In this document: piece by piece, positions 33,741-42,151 of the stretch
Numbering within the stretch: the first letter of the stretch is position 1
How the letters are laid out: every line of letters starts with the position of its first letter
DNA from: CAG-177 sp003514385
Lineage (GTDB): Bacteria; Bacillota; Clostridia; Oscillospirales; Acutalibacteraceae
Reading direction: 5' to 3'
NCBI GenBank assembly: GCA_051920445.1
Contig: JBPPLN010000002.1
Coordinates: 362,675 to 426,674, forward strand
Length of the DNA: 64,000 bases
The notes under the pieces: model-generated
Told to the model about the DNA's origin: nothing
Databases searched by the model: none
What the model saw: the letters and a program-made list of their open reading frames with translations, nothing else
Program-made: the position numbers and the translations under genes

Positions 33741-34937
33741 TTATAACATATTTTCGAGATTTTGCATTTCTTTTTTTGCGTTTTCGTTGATTTTTCCGAA
33801 CATATATGAATATGAAAAAAGCGCGAATCCGCAATAGGCATTTAGCGGACGGACGAAAGACAGCTGGCGGGCGATAATATCACTGTTCTCCGCCCACTCG
33901 GAGCTCCCCGACCGGGCATTTTTATCCTGAGTCCCGCATTTATAGGCGGCAAGCCCCCAGATTATCCCGACGCGCCCGTCGGAGACAGAAGCCCAGCGTT
34001 TTGCAGTCTTTTCAAACGGCAGAGACTGATTTTCAAAGCCGAAATAGACCTGCGGGATAATATAATCGGCGTAACCCGGAGTGGAGAGCCACAGCTCGAC
34101 ATCTGCGAACAGAGCGTTTTCGTTGCCGTCGATATTGCCCGCGGGACTTATCGAAAATATCTTGTCGCTGCCGTAGCTCTTGACGAGCGAATAGAGACCC
34201 GCCGCGAACGCGCTGACGCTGTCGCGCCGCCACTCGTTGAGTCCTTTATCCCCGCCGCCTGAGACATAAGCTTCATATTCCGCGCGGTCTATGCTCTCGT
34301 CGCGCGTGGGATAGAAATAGTCGTCGATATGTATGCCGTCGACCTCGTAGCCATCCAAAATTTCGCGCACGCCGTCATATATCAGCGCATGGACATCGGT
34401 CGATGCGGGGTCGAAATATATTCCGTTTTTGAGCTGGATAACTGCATCCGTGCCAATGAGCTTTTTCGCCGGGCTCCCCTGCGGCAGAGAGTCAATATTA
34501 TCGGACGAGCTGACGCGAAACGGGTTTATCCACGCATGAATTTTGAGTCCGGCTCTGTGGGCGCATTCGACCATCACTTTCAGCGGATCGAAGCCCGGGT
34601 CGCTCCCCTTGCAGGAATATTTTGACCACGGGAAAAGCTTCGACGGATAGACGGCATCGGCAAAGGCGCGGACATGGACAAAGACCGTGTTGAGCTTCAT
34701 ATCCGCGACATTATTAAACATCTCCTCCGCCCGCTCGCGGAATTTTTCTTCGCCCTGAGCTGCATCAGGCAGCTCATAACAGCTTATCCACACGGCGCGA
34801 ATCTCATCGGGCTTCGGAGTGTAAACGGCAGAAGTTTCCGCTGTGCTATCACTCGTCTGTTCCGGAAGTTTTGCGGGAGTCCGGGCGCATGAGCAGAAAA
34901 GGCATAGCAGAATAATGCAGGCAAAAAGGCGTTTCAT
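33741..34937 (-). CDS. GHL10-family (YngK-like) putative glycosidase lipoprotein
   Basis: The 398-residue protein has a lipoprotein signal (CLFCSCA) and a family-10-like glycoside hydrolase domain: EIRAVWISCYELP, NTVFVHVRAFADAVYPS, GLKIHAWINPFRV, the acidic motif EVDGIHIDDYFYP, and DYIIPQVYFGFE. Proteins of this group act on cell-wall-related glycans, but the substrate is not firmly known. AAAGGAGAAATAAAA precedes the ATG. It lies upstream of the amidase gene on the same strand with 75 bases between, and both carry GHL10-type barrels, which suggests related peptidoglycan roles. Confidence 0.88.
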   Translation of the reverse strand: MKRLFACIILLCLFCSCARTPAKLPEQTSDSTAETSAVYTPKPDEIRAVWISCYELPDAAQGEEKFRERAEEMFNNVADMKLNTVFVHVRAFADAVYPSKLFPWSKYSCKGSDPGFDPLKVMVECAHRAGLKIHAWINPFRVSSSDNIDSLPQGSPAKKLIGTDAVIQLKNGIYFDPASTDVHALIYDGVREILDGYEVDGIHIDDYFYPTRDESIDRAEYEAYVSGGGDKGLNEWRRDSVSAFAAGLYSLVKSYGSDKIFSISPAGNIDGNENALFADVELWLSTPGYADYIIPQVYFGFENQSLPFEKTAKRWASVSDGRVGIIWGLAAYKCGTQDKNARSGSSEWAENSDIIARQLSFVRPLNAYCGFALFSYSYMFGKINENAKKEMQNLENML

Positions 34938-34989
34938 TTTTATTTCTCCTTTGTTTTTTGTCTGCTATATATCTATGCGTGTCCCGCAT

Positions 34990-35026
34990 AAAAAAGTCAG
35001 AAGCCGCTGCAAAACACAGCGGCTTC
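34990..35026 (-). terminator. Terminator of the Rrf2 regulator gene
   Basis: GAAGCCGCTG and CAGCGGCTTC form a perfect 10-base stem; on the minus strand it is followed by TGACTTTTTTA. Confidence 0.8.
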
Positions 35027-35041
35027 AATAAAAAATATATC

Positions 35042-35455
35042 TTATTTTATATTCCCGTCAATGACATCGCGCAGGCTCACGCCGTCGAGATATTCGTTGA
35101 TGACGCGCTCGAGTCCCTGCCAAAGCGGAAGGGTCAGGCAATCCGCACAGCGCGGGCACTCATTGGACTTACTGTCGAGGCACGCCACGGGCGCAAGGCT
35201 GCCCTCGGTGAGGCGCAGTATCTCGCCTACAGGGATATCCTCCGGCTCGCGCGCAAGGCGGTAGCCGCCCTGGAATCCGCGCGAAGTTTTCAAAATCCCG
35301 TCGCCCGTTAAGGCGGGCACAATCTGTTCGAGATATTTTTTCGATATATCCTGCCTTGCGGCAATATCCTTGAGAGCAACGAAGCCGTCGCCCTGATTTT
35401 CATACAAATCGATAAGCAGACGCATGGCATAGCGTCCCTTTGTGGAGATCTTCAA
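35042..35455 (-). CDS. Rrf2-family transcription regulator with Fe-S cysteines (IscR-like)
   Basis: The 137-residue protein has an N-terminal winged helix (MKISTKGRYAMRLLIDL...ISKKYLEQIVPALTGDGILKTSRGFQGGYRL) and the cysteine set Cys92, Cys100, Cys103 and Cys106 in the position used by IscR to hold a 2Fe-2S cluster. The start is TTG at 35455 with AGAGGTG upstream. In many Clostridia an Rrf2 regulator precedes iscS and iscU; here no Fe-S assembly genes follow, so it is an orphan. It probably senses Fe-S status or redox. Confidence 0.88.
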   Translation of the reverse strand: MKISTKGRYAMRLLIDLYENQGDGFVALKDIAARQDISKKYLEQIVPALTGDGILKTSRGFQGGYRLAREPEDIPVGEILRLTEGSLAPVACLDSKSNECPRCADCLTLPLWQGLERVINEYLDGVSLRDVIDGNIK

Positions 35456-35476
35456 TCAAATCACCTCTTTTTGGCG

Positions 35477-35505
35477 AGTATAGCACAAATTCCGCCGATT
35501 TTCAA
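35477..35505 (-). promoter_or_regulatory. Promoter of the Rrf2 regulator
   Basis: On the minus strand TTGAAA and TATACT are separated by 17 bases, directly upstream of the ribosome site. An Rrf2 protein often represses its own promoter in this position. Confidence 0.7.
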
Positions 35506-35509
35506 GCAA

Positions 35510-36577
35510 TCAGTCGATAACGACCTCTCTGTGCCGCTCGGACGAGTCATATATCGCCTGCATTATTTTGGAAGTTCCGATGGCGAGATCGATATCGGCG
35601 CGGTTATGCTCATGATTTATAACGCAGTCGACAAATGAATTTATCTCCGCTTCGTAGAAATTGTTCGTTCTGAACTTCGGCTCGCTGCGCATGAGCATGC
35701 CGTTCTTGACGGAATAAATAACAAAGCCCTCGCCGTATTCGAGCCTTATGCCCGCCTTGTCGCCGATGAAATCGATATATGTCTCATCCTCGCCGATGTT
35801 CTCCGCCCACGCGCCGTTGAAGGTTATGGTCGGACCGTCGGTTCTGACAATGCCGGTTACGGAATCGTCAACATCGAAAACGCCGTCCTTGTCGGCGGTA
35901 TTCTCAGCCCACATGTTCGTATAGACATAGTCTTTTATGTTCTTGCCGAGCTTGCAGAACGCCTCGCCCGATGCGGTCAGGGGCTTGGGCTCGCCGCAGC
36001 AATAGAGAATGAGGTCGAGATAATGCACGCCCCAGTCTATCAGCGCGCCGCCGCCGGACGCCGCCTTGCGGGTGAAGTCGCCGCCGATGCCGGGAATGGA
36101 GCGGTTCGCGCGGAAGCTCGCATAGACATGGTAGACCTCGCCGAGCTCGCCTGCGTCTATAAGATCCTTTATGTGATTGACCGCGTTGCCGAAGCGGTTG
36201 CACACGCCGATGCTGAGAATTCTGTCCGTCTCATGGGAGACTCGCTGCATCTCGAGCGCCTCGGAGAGCACGCGCGCGGCGGGCTTCTCGCTGAGAACAT
36301 CCTTGCCCGCTCGCATGAAGTCTATAGCTATGACCGAGTGCAGGTCATTATGGGTGCAGACGGAAACCGAATCAAGCTCCGGGTCGTCAAGTATCTCGTG
36401 ATAGTCATAGACCGCTTTTCCGCAGCCGTATTTTTCGACCGCAGCGTCTGCTCTCTCGGGGATAATATCGCAGAAATACTTTATCTCCGCCTTTTCGTTT
36501 TTCATATATGCGGGGATATGCGCAGAGTTCGCTATCGCGCCGCAGCCGATTATCGCAACCTTGATTTTTTCTGACAC
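35510..36577 (-). CDS. Gfo/Idh/MocA-family oxidoreductase
   Basis: The 355-residue NAD(P)-dependent dehydrogenase has the N-terminal Rossmann motif AIIGCGAIANSAHIPAY, the family's EKPAARVLSEAL segment with the conserved Lys, and a C-terminal alpha/beta domain with GGALIDWGVHYLDLILY, where the Asp and His are catalytic-type. Substrates in this family are sugars, inositols or their derivatives. The start is GTG at 36577 with GGAGG seven bases upstream. It is divergent from a GPH sugar transporter and a phosphoesterase, which suggests one locus for uptake and oxidation of a glycoside or polyol. Confidence 0.88.
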   Translation of the reverse strand: MSEKIKVAIIGCGAIANSAHIPAYMKNEKAEIKYFCDIIPERADAAVEKYGCGKAVYDYHEILDDPELDSVSVCTHNDLHSVIAIDFMRAGKDVLSEKPAARVLSEALEMQRVSHETDRILSIGVCNRFGNAVNHIKDLIDAGELGEVYHVYASFRANRSIPGIGGDFTRKAASGGGALIDWGVHYLDLILYCCGEPKPLTASGEAFCKLGKNIKDYVYTNMWAENTADKDGVFDVDDSVTGIVRTDGPTITFNGAWAENIGEDETYIDFIGDKAGIRLEYGEGFVIYSVKNGMLMRSEPKFRTNNFYEAEINSFVDCVINHEHNRADIDLAIGTSKIMQAIYDSSERHREVVID

Positions 36578-36713
36578 TGAAACTCCTCCGTTTCAAGTTT
36601 ATTTATCTATACATAATAATACCAAGACGGGCGCCAAAAGTAAACTCCGGCACAAAAAATATATACTTTTTTATTTTTTCGTTTAAATCGGACATTTTTT
36701 GCTTATTTGTTTC

Positions 36714-36742
36714 TTGTCTTTTCTCAGTGCAGGTTATATAAT
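36714..36742 (+). promoter_or_regulatory. Promoter of the GPH transporter operon
   Basis: TTGTCT and a perfect TATAAT are separated by 17 bases, 42 bases upstream of the GTG start. Confidence 0.7.
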
Positions 36743-36784
36743 ACAATTACATAATTGTTTCAATTTTTATCTGGAGATGATGAA

Positions 36785-38308
36785 GTGAGCAAAGTATCCG
36801 ATTTTCTCAACTCAAAAATTGTCAAGAGCGATGTCGGAGAAGAAACCGTACTGACCTGGAAAGAGACGCTCTCTTATGCCCTCGGCCGCGGCGCGCAGGG
36901 CATGAACACGAGCATGACCAGTTCGAAGTACATAAACTTCTTCCTGACCGATGTTCTTTTCAAAAAACTCCCGAACCCAATGGGCGTTGCGTCAAAGATC
37001 AGATTTTTTTGCGGCATTTTCGACGCGATAAACGACCCGATGATGGGCGTTCTTGTTGACAAAACAAGGACAAAGGACGGTCAGATGCGACCCTATATCA
37101 AATGGGCGCCGCTGTTCGTTTCGCTTGTCATGGTGCTGTTCTTCGTCGGCAGCGCAAATGCGAGCCCTGTGTTCAACATTATTTACACTACCTTCCTTTT
37201 CGTCATGCTCGACGTCACCTACACGGCGTTTGATATCCCGATGGGCGCTCTCGCCTTTTCGATAACCCCGAGCGGAATCGAGCGAACGAAACTCTTCGGA
37301 GTCAGTTCAATAACCCGCTCCGTCGTCGGCGCTCTGCCGCAGGTTTTCGTCGCGGGCGCTGCTCTGCTCCCCTATTTCAAGGATCACACCCCGCAGGCAT
37401 ATCTGACCTCCGCGATAATCTCCGCTGTATTCATAGTCGTGCTCACGCGCCTTACATATCACAACACACGCGAGCGCGCCCAGCACCAGTCCGACACGCC
37501 GAGCGTCAAGGAGTGCTTCGCGCTCCTGTTCAAGAACCGTCCTCTGCTCATGCTCTTCTTTGCAAATATCTTCTTCCTTATCTGCAAGATACCCGAGCAG
37601 ATTTCGTTCTACTTTGTCGCCGACCTTCTTTTCAACAGAAAATACAACGTCTTTATAGATGTTATCAAATTCCCGGGCTTCCTGCTCGCGGGTATTCTCG
37701 TGCCCAAGATAGTCGAAAAGCTCGGCAAGCGTGCAGACTCGCGCAGATTCTTCCAGATCTGCTGCGTCAGTGCAATAGTGCTCCACTTGCTCTTCGCGCT
37801 GACTACTTACGGCGGTCTTATCAACAAGCCCGCAGGTCAGTCCGCTTCGATATTCACGGCTATTCTTGTTATTCTCTTCACCGGTCTTACCACCATTCCG
37901 CTTGAGTTCAAGAACCTCATGCAAAAAGAGATGGAAGCTGAGACGGTCGACTATATCGAATGGAAAACAGGACGCCGCGTTGAGGGCATCATGCTCTCGA
38001 TAATGAGCTTCACGGGAAAGATTGAGAACACCTTTGCTTCGTCCATCGGCATCGCCATTCTCGGCGTTGTGGGCTATGTCAGCCACACCGAGGGCTCGCT
38101 GATTCAGAACCACAACACCAATCTCGCGCTGTTCGCAATGACAACGATAGTCCCCGCAATAGGCTATCTGCTCATGCTCATACCTATACACTTCTATAAT
38201 ATCACCGGCGAAGGACACAGAAAGATGATGTCCGACATCGCCGAACGCCGCGCATCGATAGCAGCTGAGACTGCCGCCGAGATGCAGAGCGCAGGAGAGA
38301 CAAAATGA
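36785..38308 (+). CDS. GPH-type MFS sugar transporter
   Basis: The 507-residue protein has twelve predicted membrane helices and the glycoside-pentoside-hexuronide signature, including an early GIFDAINDPMMGVLVDKTRTKDGQMRPYIKWAP loop, DIPMGALAFSITPS, and VDYIEWKTGRRVEG before helix 10. It would import a sugar with Na+ or H+. The start is GTG at 36785 with CTGGAG eight bases upstream; a TTG ten codons earlier has no site. It overlaps the downstream phosphoesterase by four bases (ATGA) and is divergent from the Gfo/Idh gene. Confidence 0.9.
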   Translation: MSKVSDFLNSKIVKSDVGEETVLTWKETLSYALGRGAQGMNTSMTSSKYINFFLTDVLFKKLPNPMGVASKIRFFCGIFDAINDPMMGVLVDKTRTKDGQMRPYIKWAPLFVSLVMVLFFVGSANASPVFNIIYTTFLFVMLDVTYTAFDIPMGALAFSITPSGIERTKLFGVSSITRSVVGALPQVFVAGAALLPYFKDHTPQAYLTSAIISAVFIVVLTRLTYHNTRERAQHQSDTPSVKECFALLFKNRPLLMLFFANIFFLICKIPEQISFYFVADLLFNRKYNVFIDVIKFPGFLLAGILVPKIVEKLGKRADSRRFFQICCVSAIVLHLLFALTTYGGLINKPAGQSASIFTAILVILFTGLTTIPLEFKNLMQKEMEAETVDYIEWKTGRRVEGIMLSIMSFTGKIENTFASSIGIAILGVVGYVSHTEGSLIQNHNTNLALFAMTTIVPAIGYLLMLIPIHFYNITGEGHRKMMSDIAERRASIAAETAAEMQSAGETK

Positions 38309-39675
38309 ACCCACGCTTCGTTTTCATAGCCGATACCCATCACTTCTCACGCACCCTGTCCGACGGCGGCGAGGCGTATGCCTACCGCAGCGAATCGGAT
38401 CAAAAGTGCCTCGAAGAGACGGGCGAGATAATCGACGCGGCTTTTGAGAAGATACTCGAAGACCCGCCCGCCGCAGTGATGATAGCCGGAGATTTATCCG
38501 ACGACGGCGAACGCATATGCCACGAGGAGTTCCGCGAAAAGCTGCGCGAGCTTCAAAAACACGTTCCCGTATATGTCATAACCGCGACGCACGACTGGTG
38601 CTGCGACGAGAATCCGCGCAGATTCACGGGCGGCGAGGTCACAAACGACGTTGAGACAGTCCCGCACGAGGAGCTGAGCGAATTCTACCGCGAATTCGGG
38701 CTCGACCGCGCGATAAGCTCATACAAGACGCATCTCGGCATATACTCATATGTCGCGCAGATTGCCGACGGAGTCCGCCTGCTCGCGCTCAACGACGACC
38801 AGAACGGCAAAGGGCGCGCGGGCTACACCCCCGATCACATGGCGTGGGTCGAGGAACAGATACGCAAGGCAAAAGAGGACGGTCAGCTGATGATCGGCAT
38901 GGAGCATCACCTGCTCATCGCGCACATCCACCCGTTCATCACGAGCGGTCACTGCGTCGGCGACCGCGAAGAGGTTGCCGCGAAATTAGCGGACGCAGGG
39001 CTTCGCTATATGTTCGTCGGTCACTCGCATATTCAGAGAATAGATACATTTGTATCACCCTCGGGAAATCCGATAACGGAAGTGAACATAGGCTCGCTGT
39101 GCGGCTATCCCGCGCCGATAGTCAACGTCACTGTAACGGACGACAACCGTCTGCACATAGTCACGGAGCATCTTGAGAGCTTCGAGGGCGCAGACGACGC
39201 ACAGAAGTTTTTGAAAGCGCACGCGGTGCAGATGATAGACCTGCCGCTCAAGGGCATACTCGTTAGCCGCGAAGAGTTCGGCAAAAGGCTCGACGCGCTC
39301 GGCGCGAACGGCAAGAAGATATCGGCGCTTCGCCCGATAGCAAAGCCGATTGCAAAGCTGCTGCTCGAATCCGATGTGATGAGCTTCTACAAAAAAGTGA
39401 ACCGCCTGACCTTCGGCAAAATTCTCCGCAAAGAGGATGCCGAGGAGCTCGCGGACATGAAAGTTATCGACATTGTTCACAACGTCCTGCTCTCGTTCCT
39501 CGACGGCGGCATGAACAGAGTCGAGAGGGACAGCGCATACTACCGCCTCGTCACCGGGACGATATCGATTCCCTCGCGGATAATGAAAAACAACTCGCTG
39601 TTCAGAAAGCTAAACGAGTGCGCCGACGCGATACTCACGGGCAGCGACCCCGACCCCGAGGACGCAATAATATAA
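38305..39675 (+). CDS. Calcineurin-type metallophosphoesterase
   Basis: The 456-residue protein carries the metal ligands of the metallophosphoesterase fold: FIADTHH (Asp, His), AGDLSDDG (Asp), ATHDW where the usual GNHD Asn is Thr, and GHSHIQ. A C-terminal helical domain of about 170 residues is not part of the catalytic fold. There is no signal peptide, so it is cytoplasmic. The ATG overlaps the transporter stop. A sugar-phosphate, glycerophosphodiester or nucleotide substrate is possible. The Asn-to-Thr change at a metal ligand is notable and could lower activity. Confidence 0.85.
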   Translation: MNPRFVFIADTHHFSRTLSDGGEAYAYRSESDQKCLEETGEIIDAAFEKILEDPPAAVMIAGDLSDDGERICHEEFREKLRELQKHVPVYVITATHDWCCDENPRRFTGGEVTNDVETVPHEELSEFYREFGLDRAISSYKTHLGIYSYVAQIADGVRLLALNDDQNGKGRAGYTPDHMAWVEEQIRKAKEDGQLMIGMEHHLLIAHIHPFITSGHCVGDREEVAAKLADAGLRYMFVGHSHIQRIDTFVSPSGNPITEVNIGSLCGYPAPIVNVTVTDDNRLHIVTEHLESFEGADDAQKFLKAHAVQMIDLPLKGILVSREEFGKRLDALGANGKKISALRPIAKPIAKLLLESDVMSFYKKVNRLTFGKILRKEDAEELADMKVIDIVHNVLLSFLDGGMNRVERDSAYYRLVTGTISIPSRIMKNNSLFRKLNECADAILTGSDPDPEDAII

Positions 39676-39680
39676 AGAAT

Positions 39681-39720
39681 ACAGGGCTTCCGTAAAAAAT
39701 CGGAAGCCCTGTTTGATTTT
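39681..39720. terminator. Terminator between convergent phosphoesterase and solute-binding genes
   Basis: ACAGGGCTTCCG pairs perfectly with CGGAAGCCCTGT, followed by TTGATTTT on the plus strand. Confidence 0.75.
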
Positions 39721-39726
39721 CTGCTG

Positions 39727-41244
39727 TCAATGGAAATCCCACGAATCGATATCGGCATAGACATCGTTGATATGATTCGCGTTGCCGTATTTCAGCGTGC
39801 GCGTGTATATCGCAAGCCCCGAACGGTAGCAAAGCGGGACGAACGGCATATCGGCATTGAACGCATCTATAAACGTGTTCACATCGGACGAGCCTGCGAG
39901 AAACGCCGAATACGCAGTGCTCGCGGCGCCCGAAGTGTTGATGCCGTAGGCCACGCTGCCGCCGCTCTTGAGAAGCGGTGAAAGGCTCATATTCTCGGTG
40001 AGCTTGACCTCGCCTATATACATATCATATTTGCCGGACGCGACCGCCGAGCGGTAATCTTTTTCGCTCAGCGCGCTGACGGTGACGGAAATTTTGAGCT
40101 TTTCGAGCATCTCTTTTATACTCTGCGCCGCCGCCGATTTGAAGCCGTTGTCTTTGTTGACGACTATCTTGAGAGTGAGCTGTTTTTTGTTTGCGTCCGC
40201 GCGCACGGCGTCATTTTTTGAAGTATATCCCGCCTCGTCGAGCAGCTTTCCCGCCGCTTCGAGGTCGGTTTTGACTGTATAGTCCTTGCCGGAGATAACA
40301 TTCCAGTCGGGGTTAAACGGAGTATACGCCGCTTTGGCGTGACCCTGAAACGACTCGTCGGCGAGCTTCGCCCTGTCAATGGCAAGCGCCACCGCCTGAC
40401 GCACCTTCTCGGATGAGAGCGCGGAGCAGCTCTTGTTGAAAGCGAGATAGACTAAATTATTCATCAGGATATCCGCGACCGACGAGGAATAGCGGGTATA
40501 AGAGCCGCCGCGCAGATCGTCAAAAGCGAAGCTTATATTGCCGATGGCGAGGGTATATTTGAGCATGCTCAAATCTTTGACATCATAGAGAGTGATGCTC
40601 GTTTTCTTCGGCGAGAAGTTGCCGCGCGCGCTGCTCGCTTTGAGATAGCCGACGCCGTTTTCTGAAGAATATGTGTATCTGCCTCTGCCCGCAGCGCCGT
40701 CCTCGGTCGAGCCGCCCTTTGTGACAGCAAAGGTCAGACAGTTGACAGCATACGGATCGTCATCGGTGAGAGAAAATACGACGCTGTTCCCGCTGACTTT
40801 TGCGCTGCTGAAATTCGCAAGCTGAGTTTTATATGCGGGCGATTTCTTCGCGCTCTCAAACGAAGCGACAACATCGGAAGCCGAGACGCCCGAACCGTCC
40901 GAGAACTTTGCAGACGCAAGAGATACCGTCAGGGTTCGACCGCTGCGGCTGTAATTCGACGCGAGAAGCGGCTGAGGATTATAATTTTTGTCGAGGGCGA
41001 ACAGACCGTCATAGATAAGCGGCATCAGCTGTTGATTGAGCATACTTGTTGCCGTAAAGGGGTTGAGCTTGTCACCTTTTGAATAGGGCAGCTTGAGAGT
41101 CTGCACCGCTTCGACCGCCTCGGGCGGCATGGTGGTTGTCTCGTCCCCACCGTCCTTTTTGTTTGAACATCCGCTGAATACAAGGGAAAGCGCAACTGTC
41201 AGCACAAGTATCGCCGCCGCGGCGCGGATAATTTTTTTCTTCAT
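39727..41244 (-). CDS. Orphan peptide/nickel-type ABC solute-binding lipoprotein (SBP_bac_5)
   Basis: The 505-residue protein has a lipobox (LVFSGCS) and the family 5 solute-binding fold: LMPLIYDGLFALD, KFSDGSGVSASDVVASFE, VRQAVALAIDRAKL, and the closing VPLCYRSGLAIYTR. This type binds oligopeptides, nickel chelates or oligosaccharides for Opp/Dpp importers. No permease or ATPase gene lies beside it, so it must work with a transporter encoded elsewhere or act as a sensor. GAGGAGATAAGT precedes the ATG. A long Gly/Ser-rich stretch around residues 165-200 is unusual. Confidence 0.87.
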   Translation of the reverse strand: MKKKIIRAAAAILVLTVALSLVFSGCSNKKDGGDETTTMPPEAVEAVQTLKLPYSKGDKLNPFTATSMLNQQLMPLIYDGLFALDKNYNPQPLLASNYSRSGRTLTVSLASAKFSDGSGVSASDVVASFESAKKSPAYKTQLANFSSAKVSGNSVVFSLTDDDPYAVNCLTFAVTKGGSTEDGAAGRGRYTYSSENGVGYLKASSARGNFSPKKTSITLYDVKDLSMLKYTLAIGNISFAFDDLRGGSYTRYSSSVADILMNNLVYLAFNKSCSALSSEKVRQAVALAIDRAKLADESFQGHAKAAYTPFNPDWNVISGKDYTVKTDLEAAGKLLDEAGYTSKNDAVRADANKKQLTLKIVVNKDNGFKSAAAQSIKEMLEKLKISVTVSALSEKDYRSAVASGKYDMYIGEVKLTENMSLSPLLKSGGSVAYGINTSGAASTAYSAFLAGSSDVNTFIDAFNADMPFVPLCYRSGLAIYTRTLKYGNANHINDVYADIDSWDFH

Positions 41245-41287
41245 ACTTATCTCCTCTCGGGGAAGTGTAAAGTTATATAGCTTTACG

Positions 41288-41995
41288 TTATTTTATCAGA
41301 TCTTTGATTATCTCGCCCGCCATTATCATGCCTGCAACGGGCGGAACAAACGATATACTCCCGGGCAGTGCCCTGCGTGAAGTCACTTCGGCGGTCTCAT
41401 TCGGCTTTATCGGCTGCTCGGGTGACCAGACGACTTTCAGGTGACTTATGCCCCTGACCTTCAGCTCACGGCGCATCACGCGGCACAGCGGGCAGACCGA
41501 AGTTTTTGTGATATCGGAGACCCGAAAAAGCGTCGGGTCGAGCTTATTTCCCGTGCCCATGCACGATATCAGCGGTATCCCCCGCCTCTGCGATTCGATG
41601 GCTAACGACAGCTTTGCCTGAACGGTATCGACCGCGTCAGCCATATAGTCATAGCGGTTCTCGAAGAAATCCGCAGAATTCTCTTCGAGATAGAACCCGT
41701 CGATAATATTCACCTTGCAGTCAGGATTTATATCTTTTATTCTCGCCAACGCGACATGAGTTTTTTTCATGCCGACTGTCGAAGAGAGGGCGTATAGCTG
41801 GCGGTTGATGTTAGTAATCGCAACCTCGTCATTGTCAATAACGGTCAGCTCGCCGACTCCTGCGCGGGCGAGCGCCTCCGCAGTATAAGAGCCGACGCCG
41901 CCGAGCCCGAAAACCGCGACATGGCAGCGGCTCAGCTTTTCGACCGACTCCTCGCCTATGAGCATTTCACTTCTTGAAAAGCGCGAAAAATCCAA
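41288..41995 (-). CDS. tcdA: tRNA threonylcarbamoyladenosine dehydratase TcdA
   Basis: The 235-residue E1-like (ThiF/MoeB fold) enzyme cyclises t6A37 of tRNA to ct6A using ATP. Features seen: RFSRSEMLIGEE, ATP-binding VFGLGGVGSYTAEALARAG, DNDEVAITNINRQL with the Arg finger type, and ISCMGTGNKLDP. The start is TTG at 41995 with GGAGG eight bases upstream. It is monocistronic and divergent from ychF. It is the second t6A37-directed enzyme here, with MtaB. Confidence 0.93.
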   Translation of the reverse strand: MDFSRFSRSEMLIGEESVEKLSRCHVAVFGLGGVGSYTAEALARAGVGELTVIDNDEVAITNINRQLYALSSTVGMKKTHVALARIKDINPDCKVNIIDGFYLEENSADFFENRYDYMADAVDTVQAKLSLAIESQRRGIPLISCMGTGNKLDPTLFRVSDITKTSVCPLCRVMRRELKVRGISHLKVVWSPEQPIKPNETAEVTSRRALPGSISFVPPVAGMIMAGEIIKDLIK

Positions 41996-42084
41996 AATAT
42001 CTGCCTCCGGTAGTTTCTTATGGGATTATTGTACACCATGGGCGAAGATTTTGCAATTTTTTATTGATAAAAGCGCGGTTGCGG

Positions 42085-42113
42085 TTGTTTTTTTGTCCGC
42101 CAGAGGTTATAAT
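42085..42113 (+). promoter_or_regulatory. Promoter of ychF-DUF1292
   Basis: TTGTTT and perfect TATAAT are separated by 17 bases, about 40 bases before the ychF start. Confidence 0.7.
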
Positions 42114-42151
42114 TAAATGAATATCAATCAAAATAAAGGATGTCATTTGAA

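Noticed and set aside
36578..36784. Riboswitch in the divergent Gfo/Idh - GPH region
   Set aside because: Only promoter elements are visible; the leader to the GTG start is about 40 bases, too short for an aptamer.
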